From Adiantum capillus-veneris (Eukaryota > Streptophyta > Polypodiopsida > Polypodiales > Pteridaceae), in NCBI GenBank assembly GCA_014529385.2, contig JABFUD020000267.1, forward strand, positions 1-64,000: a stretch of DNA of 64,000 nucleotides, written 5' to 3'. A model generated the notes under the pieces. The model was not told where the DNA came from, did not search any database, and worked only from the letters and a program-made list of their open reading frames with translations. How positions within the stretch are numbered: the stretch's first letter is position 1; every line of letters starts with the position of its first letter. Shown piece after piece: positions 19,346 through 35,644 of this stretch. The position numbers and the translations under genes were made by a program.

Positions 19346-22300
19346 GGCAATGGCTTCATCCTCATTGAGCAAGGTGAGTTTATTTTTAAATAATGTCCCC
19401 TTGTTTCTTGATTGCCCATCAAGATATTCGATGGTGAATCCGGTGGACTATGGAGGTTGTGGTGACAGTAAGATGTTTGCCATCATTTCAACTCTGGATG
19501 GTGACATTCAAACAAAGGTGGCAGATGGTGTGCAAGTAAATGAACAGTTTCAATTTGTGTTGGATTAAACCTTGTCTTCTAGGTTTCTGTTGGTCACGCG
19601 CGATAGTGTTAAAATATCCTCAACTACGAAGGTGGCAATTGTAGAATTGTCTGACAGCTCCATTGAAGAACAAGGAGAAAGGTCTGCCAAAATTTCATCT
19701 GGTAAGACAGATGATTACTTTCATGCCTATTATGAAGAAAAGGTAGGCAATTTAAATGAGGAACATACCAAAAAGACAGAAAAAAGGGTAGAATTTTATC
19801 ATGTGGAAAAATCACAAAGTACATTAGAGTATATTGCATTGAATAGCCACAAGTACCCCAAGTTAAGCCGAATGATCTTTAGATGTTCAATTAAGAAGCG
19901 TGTTGATGAAGTTCCTCAATATAGAATGGGGACTGTGTTTATGAGTTGGGCGTTGTGCCAGATGGCGATCCAAAAAGGATGGGAATGGATCACAAGTATG
20001 ATGTCCATTGTTGGGTTAAGCCTGTTCAATCTAGAATGAGGTATCCAGCTTTGATCAAGAGAAGTAAATGTGGTGGGCACCTCATTTGTAAGGATAGCTC
20101 ATGCTCGATAAAAGCAATGAACGGGTTGCCAAATGAGACTTTTTGGATGGACAATTACTACCATCAATTGCTTATGTTGGTATGTTTAGCTCCGAAAATG
20201 GAACACTTTGTTGCTTTCATTGTGGCAATTGTCCAATTCTTCTTTGGGAGTGTCCATGCACTATCTATTACTTATTGGTTGATTACAATTGGACCCGTTT
20301 ATTTATCCATCTCGCAAGGCATAATCATCCCGTGGACAAGGGAGTTTTGCGATCAACAATCTGACAGACTAGAGAGCGTGTGTCACGTGTGTTTTCTGAA
20401 ATCCCAATGACAGTACCTAGGCATTTGCAATTAAATCTTTCAAAGAAGATGGTTATGGGAGCAGTGGTGCGTGAAAATAGGGAGCAGCTAAGTAGGAATG
20501 GGCTGCTCTTTGTACTAGAGGAGATGCGACCACTAATTCATACACAGAGGTAAAGCTCTCTCCTATCTAGTTTTTGTATCATGTGTGTTCCCTTAGAATG
20601 TTCTTACCTGCATCTTTGTGGTTTGTAACTCAGATTCAAACACTGGATGTGAGAAGCTACAATGACACATATTGGTGCTAGTGCTCAGTCCCAATTGATT
20701 CGGCTTAAAAACAGTTGCGGGTATCAATTTTTTCACGGATTGCTTTTTCCAGGACAATCCACAGATCAAAGCAAAAGCTGTCATGTGTTTGAAATTTCAG
20801 TTAATGGCCCAGGATCTGGTGTTGATCTTGTAAATAGAATGTGGCAAGATGGTAGTGGAGGCCTTCGAAAAAGCTGGGCTAGCTTTGATCACGTACGTAG
20901 AGTGGCAAGGTGGCAAACAATGGTAGCCCATGTCTATGACCCTACGTAAGACCTACTGACACATCAACCCTCTTCTTTTGCTTTTGTTTGAACAAAGATT
21001 AGTCAATGCACTCTATAGGATCCAAGAAATGCAGACAATAGCCATTTGCGAGATGAAAGAAGAAGACACACAGACGTAAACCATGTTTTGGGAAATGATG
21101 AATTTAGTGCTTTTGGAAAATGGGCACCTTCCAACAGATTTTAGAGGATTCGTGGCAGATGAGGCTGGGGAAAATTGGAGAGCTATTCGATCTGTATTCA
21201 ATGGAGGGCCTGACAATATTATCGAGGGAAGAGAACGTTCTTGCTTGTTTCATTGGGAGCAAAGTTTGCAAATTCACACCATGCAATACGTGCATAAAAA
21301 TTTCTAGGACGAGCACAAGCGTCTATGTGAACTTTAGCGATGTGCAAGGAGAGAGGATGAGGCAACAAGCTTGTATAGGACTTTTTGAGCTTGGTGGGCA
21401 ACTGGTAAATTATCGGACAATAAATTGTCTCAAATGGATTGTTGGCTCAGTTGGTGGCACGTGCATTATCCTCGCTAGAGAAATCACTTTGTTTGGGTAA
21501 AACTATGTGGAATATGTGTTAGTGGCATGTATAATTATTTACTTCAATGCATTTACAAGTCTTTCTTTATTTTGCAAGAGGTAGATGATTTGTCATACAT
21601 TCCAACTACAAACCTTGCAGAAACAAAGCATGCAAGCTGGCTAGCCGACGAGGGAAACAAAGAATTGTTGACCTTGCATGATGCATGCGTTTTTTATCTA
21701 TCAAACTCACTATTGCAAAGTGTGAAGATGCTTGCTTTTGTCGAAAGTAGATATCATGGAGCAGGTCCTTCAGCAGAAAAACTTGGTCGGCGTGCACAAC
21801 AAGGAAAAGCACCAGGTCCGATAGCCATTGCTAAAGAGATTGAAGATGGTCTGGGAGGTACGCCCTTATATCAAAGACTAGCAACAATGGAGGAAGATAA
21901 TATTATAGTAGCCAGAAGGCGCAAAAATGCTAGTACAGTACAGTGTGAGGAGGAGAACGAGTCGCACCGACCTGAATATATTACACAGAATGTTCTTCGC
22001 AATCATTGAGGAACACAAACAACATTTGCAATGGCAGCTCAAGAGGTCAAAGATAACGAGAGTGGTTTGATAGTAGAAGTGATAGATATTCATAAGACAA
22101 TGTGGGCGCTGAGTCGTATTTTGAAGGGTAGTAGGGTTCAATGTCAAGGGTGATTGGGTTCAGATTTAGTAAATGCAAGAAAAACATAAAGAACATAGGT
22201 GCACCTTCCTTTTGGGGGATTCGTACATGGAAAAGAGGTGATTCCAGTGGTCAGGGAAGCGCTTCAAAGACACAATTCATGTTCCACTGGTCAGGGAAGC

Positions 22301-22510
22301 GATTCAAAAGCACAATTCATGTGGTTCTACAATGATAGTGTTGATCACACATGGAAAATCTGCAACACAATCACTCAATGCCCTACAAGAATACCTAGAT
22401 CTTGGCCTGTGGAGAAGGGAAAAAACATGAATTCCTTGGAGCTGTTAAGATTGGAGACAGGGGGCTTCACAGTAAATAAGATCGTAGCATGGAAAACTAG
22501 CAATGAGCAT
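19346..22510 (+). pseudogene. Mutator-like (MULE) transposase, 5' part, decayed
   Basis: This is a broken plus-strand gene. The start is proposed at 19,346 (MASSSLSK). A Cys/His-rich region follows (20,046-20,380: CGGHLICKDSSC, CFHCGNC, then HLARHNHP), resembling the WRKY/GCM1-type finger of MULE transposases. The core reads FVADEAGENW at about 21,150 and 'GRERSCLFHWEQSL' at about 21,225, then TNLAETKHASWL at about 21,605. These are hallmarks of a DDE transposase class I associate with non-seed plants. Plausible GT-AG introns are 20,550-20,633, 20,946-21,018 and 21,497-21,580. A ~42-bp tandem duplication sits at about 22,240-22,322. Frameshifts and stops are frequent. The gene is cut at 22,510 by element 3 and resumes at 34,829. 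Confidence 0.7.
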
Positions 22511-24873
<2,363 letters not shown>

Positions 24874-26206
24874 TCATTGCCCAGCCTCCTCGTTGAACAT
24901 TTATGTTCAACCACATATGGCCTTATGGCACTAACAGACTGCACACCAAAAACAGACTCTATGTATACTGCAAAACCACCTAGCACCTGCTACTCGCTGT
25001 CTTTGCTCATGTGGGTTGCCCAACCCCCTGCTTTACCTGTCACCGACCGCCTGGGTCAAACACCTTGCATTGGTCTTCTTCATCCACCTGCAACAACTTT
25101 GCATAGTGACACACCAAGGCACACACCCAACTACATAGCCAAACTGCCAGCACGATACCTCTACCACTCCAAGCACTCCTTGACAAACTTCCCACTCGAA
25201 ACCAAGAATCTCCAAGAACACCAAATAGAGCACCCTCGTGCTCACCATCCTGCTCAATCAACACTTGTGATGTACCCGACCCACCCTCCCATCCATGTAA
25301 AGTTAGATCCTCATCTAGCCGATCCTGTACCTGCCCAACAGCACACTGCACAGCTACCTTTATTACCATTCCTTTCAACCACCACTCATACACCTCCTTA
25401 CAAAGCTTGGACACCGCCTTGAAATTTGCATCACATGTCATAAAGGGCACTGATTGCATAGGAAGCACCTCTAACTTTGACTCCGCTTTGCCCTTCTCAC
25501 CTGCTGTGAACTCAATTCTAGCATCGTCGAGCTCCTCCTTGTCTACTGGCCCTTCAAGGTCAATAAGCACCATCTGCTTGTCGGCTGCAATTACCTGCTC
25601 TTCTACTACTGCATCCTCAAGCTCTGCCAAGGAAGAGAGAAACTTGTTCTCTATCACCTCCTCCTCGTCCTTTTCCATAGGTACAATTGCTCTATCCCTC
25701 TTGGCAAAATTTTTCACCTGTTGCACCACTATGGCATACTCTACTGCTATCTTCATCAACATGGCCATTAGCATGGCACCGCACACCAGTTTTACCTGCT
25801 CTTCACCACCTGTAGGCCTAAACTGCTCCACTTGGACTCCACTAAGCACTTTAGCTTGCACTTCATGCTGCTCCTCGCACATATTCATTGTCTCTCCACT
25901 CACATGTAAGAGATCGAACTCATCATACCTGGACTGGGATGACTAGGTCTCCCAACTCGTATCTGCATCCATAGAGCTATCACCACCCGATCCAGTCTCC
26001 TATTTGGTTTCAAGCTCGAGAACCTCTTCTAGATTCACCACTTCGACCTCGTTTGCAAACCGAAATCCTTGCTCTTTATCGCACTTCAATGGAGCTTCTA
26101 TAGCTACACTTGAACTGGGCAACACATCCTTTGCCCACTCTGGAACCACCTGCACTTCCTCCACAACTGGAATCGCTTTAGCTGGCACCTTTGGCATAGG
26201 AGCCAC
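24874..26206 (-). pseudogene. Element 3 internal ORF remnant, acidic
   Basis: The minus-strand frames 26,000-26,206 and 25,040-25,903 read as an acidic, Val-rich protein (EEVQVVPEWAKDVLP; DEEEVIENKFLSSLAELEDA). No zinc knuckle, protease or RT is seen. It lies downstream of the Gag-like part. The last ~90 codons look like non-coding read-through. The function is not known to me; it could be a remodelled Gag C-terminus. Confidence 0.45.
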
Positions 26207-26242
26207 CCTGTCTCTTTGTAGCCAAAGAACTCTTGGTTCTTC

Positions 26243-26880
26243 TCACACTTGCACTTCTCTTTGCACCACCTGCGGCTCCGCTACCACCGCATCACACTGC
26301 CTTGGCTTCACCGCACTTGGCAAACCCTGCCTAGCCTCACGCTTCTTCAAAATCTTTTTAGTTCGCCCTCTCGCTAGAGCTACTGCCTCTTCATACAACA
26401 TCGGGCCATCTATCTCCACTTTATCTCGCACTTCCTCATGCAGGCAATCCATGAATTTACACAATTTCAAAAAACTGGCATTTTCTGCAGCAGTTACCTT
26501 GATTAACTTCCCCCATAGGGCTTTGAACTCCTACTGGAACGCTTGAAATCACCCTTCAAGCTTTGCTTCAAACTGTCTAGCTTCCGCTTTACGTCATCCA
26601 GCTACGCATTTGCAACAAATCTGCTTCAAAAAGCTGCCTCCAGGGCTTCACAATCTGCTTTTTTTCATCACCAAGGCTATCGAACCATAGCCTCGCTTTA
26701 CCACGAACCAGGAGCGGGAACACCTGTACGCACCATCTTCTCTCGATAAACCGCTTTTCAACACGAGCAATCCGTAGTCTTGGAGCCAAGTTTTCGCATA
26801 TTCAACCCCAGTGAAAATGGGAAATACCGTCCAAGCCATCACTAGCAGTACCTGCTCTTCAAAGGCTGCACCTTTGGCAT
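26243..26880 (-). pseudogene. Element 3 Gag remnant
   Basis: The minus-strand frames at 26,589-26,842 and 26,243-26,470 contain VFPLLVRGKARLWFDSLGD and FMDCLHEEVRDKV, followed by EEAVALARGRTKK. These match the 'L.G.A..W' and 'F..GL....R..V' landmarks of retrotransposon Gag capsid domains. Several frameshifts occur. This is the only recognisable retroviral domain of the element. Confidence 0.6.
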
Positions 26881-26926
26881 CACATGAATCACTGCTACGA
26901 CTTTAACTAGGAGCATCAGCATACTC

Positions 26927-26942
26927 CTAAGTGGGGGCACCA
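26927..26942 (-). other. Primer-binding site candidate of element 3
   Basis: The minus strand reads TGGTGCCCCCACTTAG, five bases from the LTR end. It shares TGGTGCCC with element 7's site. I cannot assign the tRNA. Confidence 0.6.
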
Positions 26943-26947
26943 GAAGA

Positions 26948-27321
26948 TGGAGAGGGGGAATGGGGGAACACGCCCAGCACAAACACAAGGGCCTCTCTAT
27001 AGCTCAGGGTATTCACAGCACCCCTATACTCTCAGAAAACACCTTCAAAGAAACATTTTACACTAGTAGATCACCGTTTTCTCACTTTCCACTGCTCACA
27101 CACTCCACAAATCACCACACAAGATACACCTACTACCACTACATGTCTCCACCCTTACATACACACACAACCACTCAATCTCACTCTCTCACACAAAACA
27201 CCGTCGATCCGGGGGCCCCGCACACATCCACACAGCCGGCACCGAGGAGAACCATGAAAGCAGGAGAAAGAGAAGGGGGGAAGGGGAAACAACAGCAAGG
27301 GAGGCAATTGTGGCTTGATTG
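26948..27321 (-). repeat. Element 3 right (5') LTR, first segment
   Basis: This matches 22,511-22,880 almost base for base ('aacacgcccagcacaaac', 'ctctcagaaaacacc'). It ends in the copia target duplication GATTG (27,317-27,321). Confidence 0.95.
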
Positions 27322-27513
27322 TGAAGGAGTACGAGCGGAAGTGCGACGCGAGAGAGAGTGCGAAAAGAAGAGCACGACGATATGGTGAACTCGCTCTACT
27401 GTAATGTGTAGAGCATAGTGAGTTCTTATTAGGTTTTTACAAAAGAATATGTGTACATACCTGGCGGCCCACCCACTTACCTGGTCAACCACATTGGGCT
27501 TTATACCCCAACA
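27322..27513 (-). repeat. Copia element 3' LTR
   Basis: On the minus strand it begins TGTTGGGGTATAAAGCC and ends TACTCCTTCA. The TATAAAGC close to the start is odd for a TATA box, but no other is visible in this very short LTR. Confidence 0.97.
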
Positions 27514-27602
27514 ACCTCCCACTTAAAGTCCAATGTGGTACTTTAAGTGTGAGAGAAGCTACTATACAAGCTAATATACAAGAGATGTAGAGAAGTGATG
27601 TA

Positions 27603-30600
27603 CTACCCTACACCTAACTGCTTGCGAAAATGCGCAAAGCTCTCTGAGGGAAGTCCTTTTGTAAGTAGATCAGCAGGATTTTATGTGGTGTGAACTTTGA
27701 CAAGCTGAAGTTGCTTAGCCTTGAGCATTTCCTTGATGAAATGATACTTCACATCCACATGCTTTGTCTTTGAGTGATAAACTGGATTGCGAGCCAATTG
27801 TATAGCACTTTGACTATCACAATATAACACAGGAATCTCTTCTTTGATTCCCAAATCTGTTACTAGTTGATTAAGCCAAATTGATTCTTTGCATGCCTCT
27901 GATGCTGCAACATATTCAGCCTCTGTAGTAGACTGAGTAACACAATCTTGTAATCTAGAACGCCATGATACTGCTCCACCAGCCAATGTAAAGACATACC
28001 CTGACGTAGACCTTCGGTTGTCTAAGTCACCTGCATAATCTGAGTTTGTAAAACCCTTTACACTTAGCTCCTGACTCCCATAGCATATACGCATACTCTT
28101 TGTAGCTTTCAGGTATCTCAATATTCCTTTCACTGCCTCCCAATGTTTCTTGCCTGGGTTTGACATGTATCGACTTACTACTCCCACTGCAAATGCAATG
28201 TGTGGGCGAGTAGCAATCATTGCATACATCAAACTACCCACTGCAGACGCATATGGAATCTTATCCATTTCAGCCTGTTCTTCCTCAGACACAGGACAAT
28301 CTTGTTTGCTAAGTTTCACATATGGTGGCAATGGAACACTCAATGCCTTTCCCTTCTCCATATTGAAACGTTGCAAAACCTTGTCAATATACTCTGTTTG
28401 AGATAACCAAATCAACTTCTTTGATCTGTCTCTCTCAATGCGCATACCAAGTATATGACTTGCCTCACCCATGTCTTTCATGTCAAACGATTTTGCCATC
28501 TTTGACTTCAAAGCTGAAATTTCTTCCAAGTGCTTGCCAGCAATCAACATGTCATCCACATACAAAATAAGGATCAGCCAACTGCCATCCTTAGCCTTCT
28601 TTGTATATAGACAGTGATCGAACTCACTACGTTTGTAGCCTTGAGAAAGCATAAACTTGTGGAATTTATGGTACCATGCCCTCGGTGATTGTTTTAAGCC
28701 ATAAAGACTCTTTAACAACTGGCATACCCAATCTTCCTTGCCTTTCTCAACAAACCCTTCTGGCTGCTGCATGTAAATTTCCACATCTAAATCACCATGC
28801 AAGAACGCTGTCTTGACATCCATTTGGTGCAACACCAAATCTAATATGGCAACCAATGCAAGAAAGCATCTCAATGTAGTCATCTTGACCACCGGAGAGA
28901 AGACTTCATCAAAGTCAATGCCTTGTTCTTGCTTAAAGCCCTTGGCAACAAGCCTTGCTTTGTACTTTGGCTGACTATCATGAGCGGTGATCTTATACCT
29001 ATAAACCCATTTACAGGGTAGAGCCTTTTTGCCCCGTGGTAATTTAACTAGCTTCCATGTGTGGTTTTTATGCAGAGCTGTCATCTCTGACTGCATGGCC
29101 AATTGCCAATTCCCGGAGTCCTTCATTTGCACTGCTTCCTTCTAACATGAAGGCTCATTGCAATCAGTCAACATGACATAGTTCATAGATGGAACAAACC
29201 TATCAGGAGGTTGCGTGACACATCCAGATCTACGCACAATAGGTGGCTCAAGCTCAGCCACAACCTGTGGTTCCAATCTATCCTGTCCTTGCTCCCCTTG
29301 AGCCCTGACATTTTGTCTTGCACGTGCATGTCCATCTTCTTGGAAGACAACTCTTCTAATCTCCTCAACCCTCTCTGGTTTAGAATGATATTTGGATTCA
29401 TTAAAGTGAATATCATTGCTGCGGACAACCTTTCTGGATTCGGGATCCCAAAGTCTATACCCCATCTCACCAGAATTACCATAGCCTAGAAAGATGCACT
29501 TTCTACTCTTTGGCTCAAGTTTGTTCCTAAATTCCTTTGGAACGTGAGTATATGCTTCACAGCCAAATACTTTGAGATGCTTGTATGAGGGAATTTTGCC
29601 TGACTATACCATCTTTGGCACTGAATCCTTCTGCAAAACCTTGCTAGGAGATCTATTTACAAGATGAACAGCTGTTGATACAGCTTCATCCCAAAACCCA
29701 TTTGGCAGCTGTGCATTAGACAACATACTTCTGACCTTCTCTTGTATGGTCCTATTCATCCTCTCAGCAACACCATTTTGAGGAGGATTGTAAGGAGCAG
29801 CAAGTTCACGTTTTATACCTTTTGACTCACAAAAGTCCTAAAAGGCCTTTGAAACATACTCTCCACCATTGTCAGTGCGTAAGCATTTAAGCTTCTTGCC
29901 ACTCTGATTCTCCACAAGTGTCACAAACGTTTTGAAAACACTAAACGCTTCATCCTTGTGCTTGAGAAAGTAAACCCATACTTTCCTCGAGTAATCATCT
30001 ATAAATGTCATAAAGTAAGAAGCTCCCCCTAGAGATAGGTTAGGCATAGGTCCACACAAATCACTATGAACAAGTGCCAACTGTGTATCTCTTCTACTGC
30101 TTCTATGCTTATGTGGCTGCTGTGTTTGCTTACCATACAGACAATGTTCACAGAATTCAAAATCATTAAATGAAAAGCCAGGCAAATAACCAGAACGAGA
30201 CAAGATTTCCATTCCCTTCTTGGACATATGTCCTAACCGGCTATGCCACAAAGAAACGTTGGGCTACTCGGTTACATTGATTACATTTTTAGAGACATTT
30301 GATACATAAATCATGTAAAGTCCTCCAGACTTTACTCCATGTGCTACTGTCATAGAACCCTTGGATATCTTCCACATGTTCTGTCCAAAAGTGGTGACGT
30401 AGCCAGCATCATCAAGTAAACCTGTGTTGATCAAGCTCTTTGTAATTGCGGAAACATGTCTCACATTCTTCAGCGTGAAACAAGATCCATTCTGAAACTT
30501 CAATTGAACATCTCCAACACCTAAGATCTCACATGTCTGCCCATTGCCTAGCCGAACATGATCTTTAGTGGTCACATAAGAGGTAAACCACTCCTTGTTT

Positions 30601-31583
30601 GGAGACACATGAAGTGATGCCCCTGAGTCTATAATCCAGTCACTCAGTGCATTTCCATCAGATGCTGTAAGAAGAGCTGAGTCCATTGTATTCTTCAAGA
30701 AGTAGATGTCTCCTGACACTAGACTGTCATCCTCTGCAACAGTGTTTGTCACATTTATTTCTTGAATCTTCACTGAGGACTTGTTCTTCTCACCATGGTC
30801 TTCAGCTTTCTCTTTGCCTTTTTCTGCTTTCCATTCTCTGCAGTCTCTTTTCATGTGACCCTTCTTGCCACAATGGTAGCATTCTATGTCACTCTTGCCT
30901 TTAGCACTACGGGACTTGCTACGAGACTGATTCCTCTTTCCACCTTTGTACTTTTCTTTGGTCCTTCCCCTGAAAACTAAGGCTGTTCCTTTGCCTTTGT
31001 CCATTTTCTTTCTATTGGTTTCTTCAGTAAGCAGACTTCCTTCTACACCTGCTATGTTCAAACCATCTGGAGGTGCAGAATTACTCAAAGCTGTGCGAAA
31101 AGTGTCCCAACTTTTCGGCAATGTGATCAACAGGAACATAGCTCTAACAGGTTCATCAAACTTGACACCTTGAGCTGACAACTGACTATAGATTGTGTTG
31201 AATTCATTCAAATGATTGGACATAGGTGTCCCTTCTTTCATCTTCAAGTCAACAAGCTTATTAAGCCAGTATACCTGTGAAGCTGCACTCTGCTTCTCAT
31301 AAAGATCACTGAGCTTTAACCATGCTTGATAAGCCGACATCTCGTCTGCTACATTGAAGTAAACGCTTTCTGCCAAAGTCAGCATAATGGTAGAAAATGC
31401 CAATTCATCCATTTCGCTCCATTCATCTTCGTCCATATCTTCTGGTTTTATCCCCTTGAGCTTTATAGGTTTTATCTGCTTCTTTTGTACCAACATGTGC
31501 CAAATCTGCTTCTTCCACAATGGGAAATTGGTTCCATCCAGCTTCTTGATATTGTAAAGAGTAGTGTCCTGTGATCCAGCCAT
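27603..31583 (-). pseudogene. Copia gag-pol polyprotein with five in-frame stops
   Basis: One uninterrupted frame of 1,326 codons starts at ATG 31,583 (MAGSQDTTLYNIKKLDG). The order is Gag (UBN2-like, residues 1-200), zinc knuckle CYHCGKKGHMKRDC (235-248), protease WIIDSGASLHV (D319), the integrase entry MWHSRLGHMSKKGMEIL and core (HSDLCGP, FIDDYSRKVWVY, TDNGGEY), then RT (YKARLVAKGFKQ, QMDVKTAFLHGDL, YVDDMLIAG) and RNase H (STTEAEYVAASEA, YHSKTKHVDVKYHF). There is no frameshift. It is inactivated only by stops at 30,264 (TAG), 29,838 (TAG), 29,604 (TAG), 29,142 (TAG) and 27,681 (TAA). The contexts suggest former Gln at three of them and Trp at one. The natural stop is at 27,603. Confidence 0.95.
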
Positions 31584-32667
31584 AGCTACGCTTCACAGTG
31601 GTTTACTTTCCTGGGAAAAATTCGGCAGAGTTTCCCCTGTAAACTGACCTCTGAACCAATATCAACCTATCAAATGAACCAAGAAAGCTTCAGATTCTGC
31701 ATAAATTTCGGCAGAGTCTCCTTTGTAAAATGGCTCTGGTGTACTCAAAAACAGACCAAAAAACAGCTCAAAAAACATTGTCTCTCTGACACTGTAAGCT
31801 ACGGGTAAACCTGTCCTGCACCTGTACTATCTCTGACTGTCCTCTCACTGTCCTGTAAGCATAGACTGCGACAATGCCTCAACGACAGTAAAGCAAAGAT
31901 GCAATCCCAACTGTCTTACTCACAGTCAATACATCCTAGCTGCCTATCTAAGGGTGCTCGAGGGATCGCTCCAAGACCTGTATCACCGAAAGGATCTCAA
32001 CATTCGAGAATCCCCCAGCTCAATAAAACCTCACTCAACCCTCAACAAAGGCTGCAGTAGATCTGACAGTACATAGACTTCCCACAAAGTCATACATCCA
32101 CAAATTTCCCACTGTATGCTGTAACCGCTGTGGCGGTTGTTTGCTGCGTGACTCATAGCCAGCAAACCCTCAACAGACATACATCATCTCTGACAATACA
32201 TCCCATGTGGAAGTACCTGCAATGTCAGGATGAAATCTGGAATATCAAGCAGCAAAAACAAGCTACCTGATGAACTAGTGGATGTCGCCTACAGTCTGTG
32301 TGTAGATGCGCCCGTGTCGTATGTGACACGCCTCCAAGAACTGTGAGCCGTCCTTCGATGTGTAGACAGCCACAAATCAACACTCTGGGAGTGTCGATAT
32401 CCTCAGCACCTGCAGTCGTAGGCCGAAAACCCCAAATTTGCAGAGTCGAATCTGCACCCGTCGAGACCACGTAGTCGAAAATGGCCTGCGTAGACCTTTG
32501 TCGAACCCGAACGGTGACCGAGATGACCTCAGAATGAAATTCTGACAACACCGAGCCCTTCGGGCTCGCCCACGGGATTTGGGGCCGTGTCTTCGCCTGT
32601 CGAATTTCACTCCAATTTGAGTTGGTGACTCTAGCCTCCTGCAGTGCTGCCCCGAGCCTCGATCTGA
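31584..32667 (-). other. Copia 5' leader
   Basis: This ~1.1-kb untranslated region lies between the PBS and the gag ATG, long for copia. No ORF with a recognisable domain is present. Confidence 0.7.
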
Positions 32668-32679
32668 GCTCTGATACCA
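32668..32679 (-). other. Copia primer-binding site (initiator tRNA-Met)
   Basis: The minus strand reads TGGTATCAGAGC, two bases from the 5' LTR, the classic plant copia PBS. Confidence 0.97.
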
Positions 32680-32681
32680 GT

Positions 32682-32873
32682 TGAAGGAGTACGAGCGGAA
32701 GTGCGACGCGAGAGAGAGTGCGAGAAAAAGAGCACGACGATATGGTGAACTCGCTCTACTGTAAAGTGTAGAGCATAGTGAGTTTTTATTAGGTTTTTAC
32801 AAAAGAATATGTGTACATACCTGGCGGCCCGCCCACTTACCTGGGCGACCACATTGGGCTTTATACCCCAACA
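32682..32873 (-). repeat. Copia element 5' LTR
   Basis: This 192-bp partner of 27,322-27,513 has the same ends and seven substitutions. Confidence 0.97.
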
Positions 32874-34828
<1,955 letters not shown>

Positions 34829-35170
34829 GCGTTATCGGCCAGGAGTATCAATTCAGGCCTTTAAGAGAATTGATTCAGCCATTACCATGGAGGCACATGT
34901 TATTCAATACATTGTTGTAAAGGCAGGCAAGCATTAAAAATTTATGGTGGAGACATCTTCTTCTCAAGTTCAAGGAGAGAGGTACAAAGTGCATGTTGCC
35001 AGTAGTCCGATGTGTAGATGTGGAGACTTTGCAGAACGAGTGGCGCAAAGTAAACCATATATGGGTTATAAGCATATATACTACATTTTCCTACGCTATT
35101 TTGGCTTGGATTTGAACCACAATATGTTCATCCATTAGAGCAATCTTACAAATGAAGATTTGCTACGTGT
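34829..35170 (+). pseudogene. Mutator-like transposase, 3' part with SWIM zinc finger
   Basis: This continues the gene interrupted at 22,510. The frame reads AITMEAHVIQYIVVKAGKH, a stop, then MVETSSSQVQGERYKVHV (from 34,944) and MCRCGDFAERVAQ, ending GYKHIYYIFLRYFGL. This is the C-terminal SWIM motif (CxC...CxH) of MULE transposases. The third ligand Cys is replaced by Tyr (GYKH instead of GCKH), so the finger is damaged. Translation ends near 35,138 at a TAG. A readable tail (SNLTNEDLLRVFNCRR) follows, suggesting that this stop is also a mutation. Confidence 0.75.
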
Positions 35171-35644
35171 GTTCAATTGTAGACGTGCAATATAATTTGC
35201 ATTGAGCACTTGCAGCTTTGTATGTAATTGCAGAGTGACTTTGTATTGAAACTCTTTTAATGAGCATTAATTACTTTGTTTGTATATGCTATGTGCTGGG
35301 TTGAAGTCATTTAGCATTTTGTCTGCTTCCTGCATTACATATCTCTTTGCTAATAGATGTTGTGTACTAAACTAAAGAGGTGATTCCACTGTCAAGACTC
35401 ACATGTCCTAAAAGTGTGGATTGTACCAAATTATCCTTCAAATATGTTTCTAGCATAAGTTTTATCAAAGACAATCATTGTTTGAAAATTCTAAGGGATT
35501 GATAAATAACAAAGAAAGCTCCCTCCAAAAAGCTCTCTCCAACGACGACGGGGAAGAGAGCTTTTTGCTAGGAGAAATTACCCAAGTAGCTTTTAATGAA
35601 AAAGCTCCGTCAAAAGCTTCCTCCAAAAGCTCTCTCCATACCCG
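35171..35644. other. Spacer between transposase remnant and element 2
   Basis: This is AT-rich DNA with no gene seen. Near 35,527-35,566 a short hairpin has 12-bp arms (AAAAAGCTCTCT and its complement), and the motif 'aaaagctctctcc' recurs near 35,622. It may be a decayed miniature element. Confidence 0.4.

Larger units (their letters stand above)
27322..32873 (-). mobile_element. Element 4: complete Ty1/copia element (Tnt1-like)
   Basis: It is 5,552 bp long with two 192-bp LTRs, a 5-bp target duplication GATTG (27,317-27,321 and 32,874-32,878), a tRNA-Met PBS and a polypurine tract (AAGTGGGAGGT on the minus strand at 27,514-27,524). The single polyprotein frame has the copia order gag-PR-INT-RT-RH. 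The LTRs differ at 7 of 192 positions by my count (3.6%), so the insertion is moderately old. It sits inside element 3's 5' LTR. Confidence 0.97.

Noticed and set aside
24874-25430. Plus-strand frame at 24,862-25,422 as a gene
   Set aside because: It is Pro/Thr/His-rich composition opposite the element's sense strand, begins inside the LTR edge, and has no domain.
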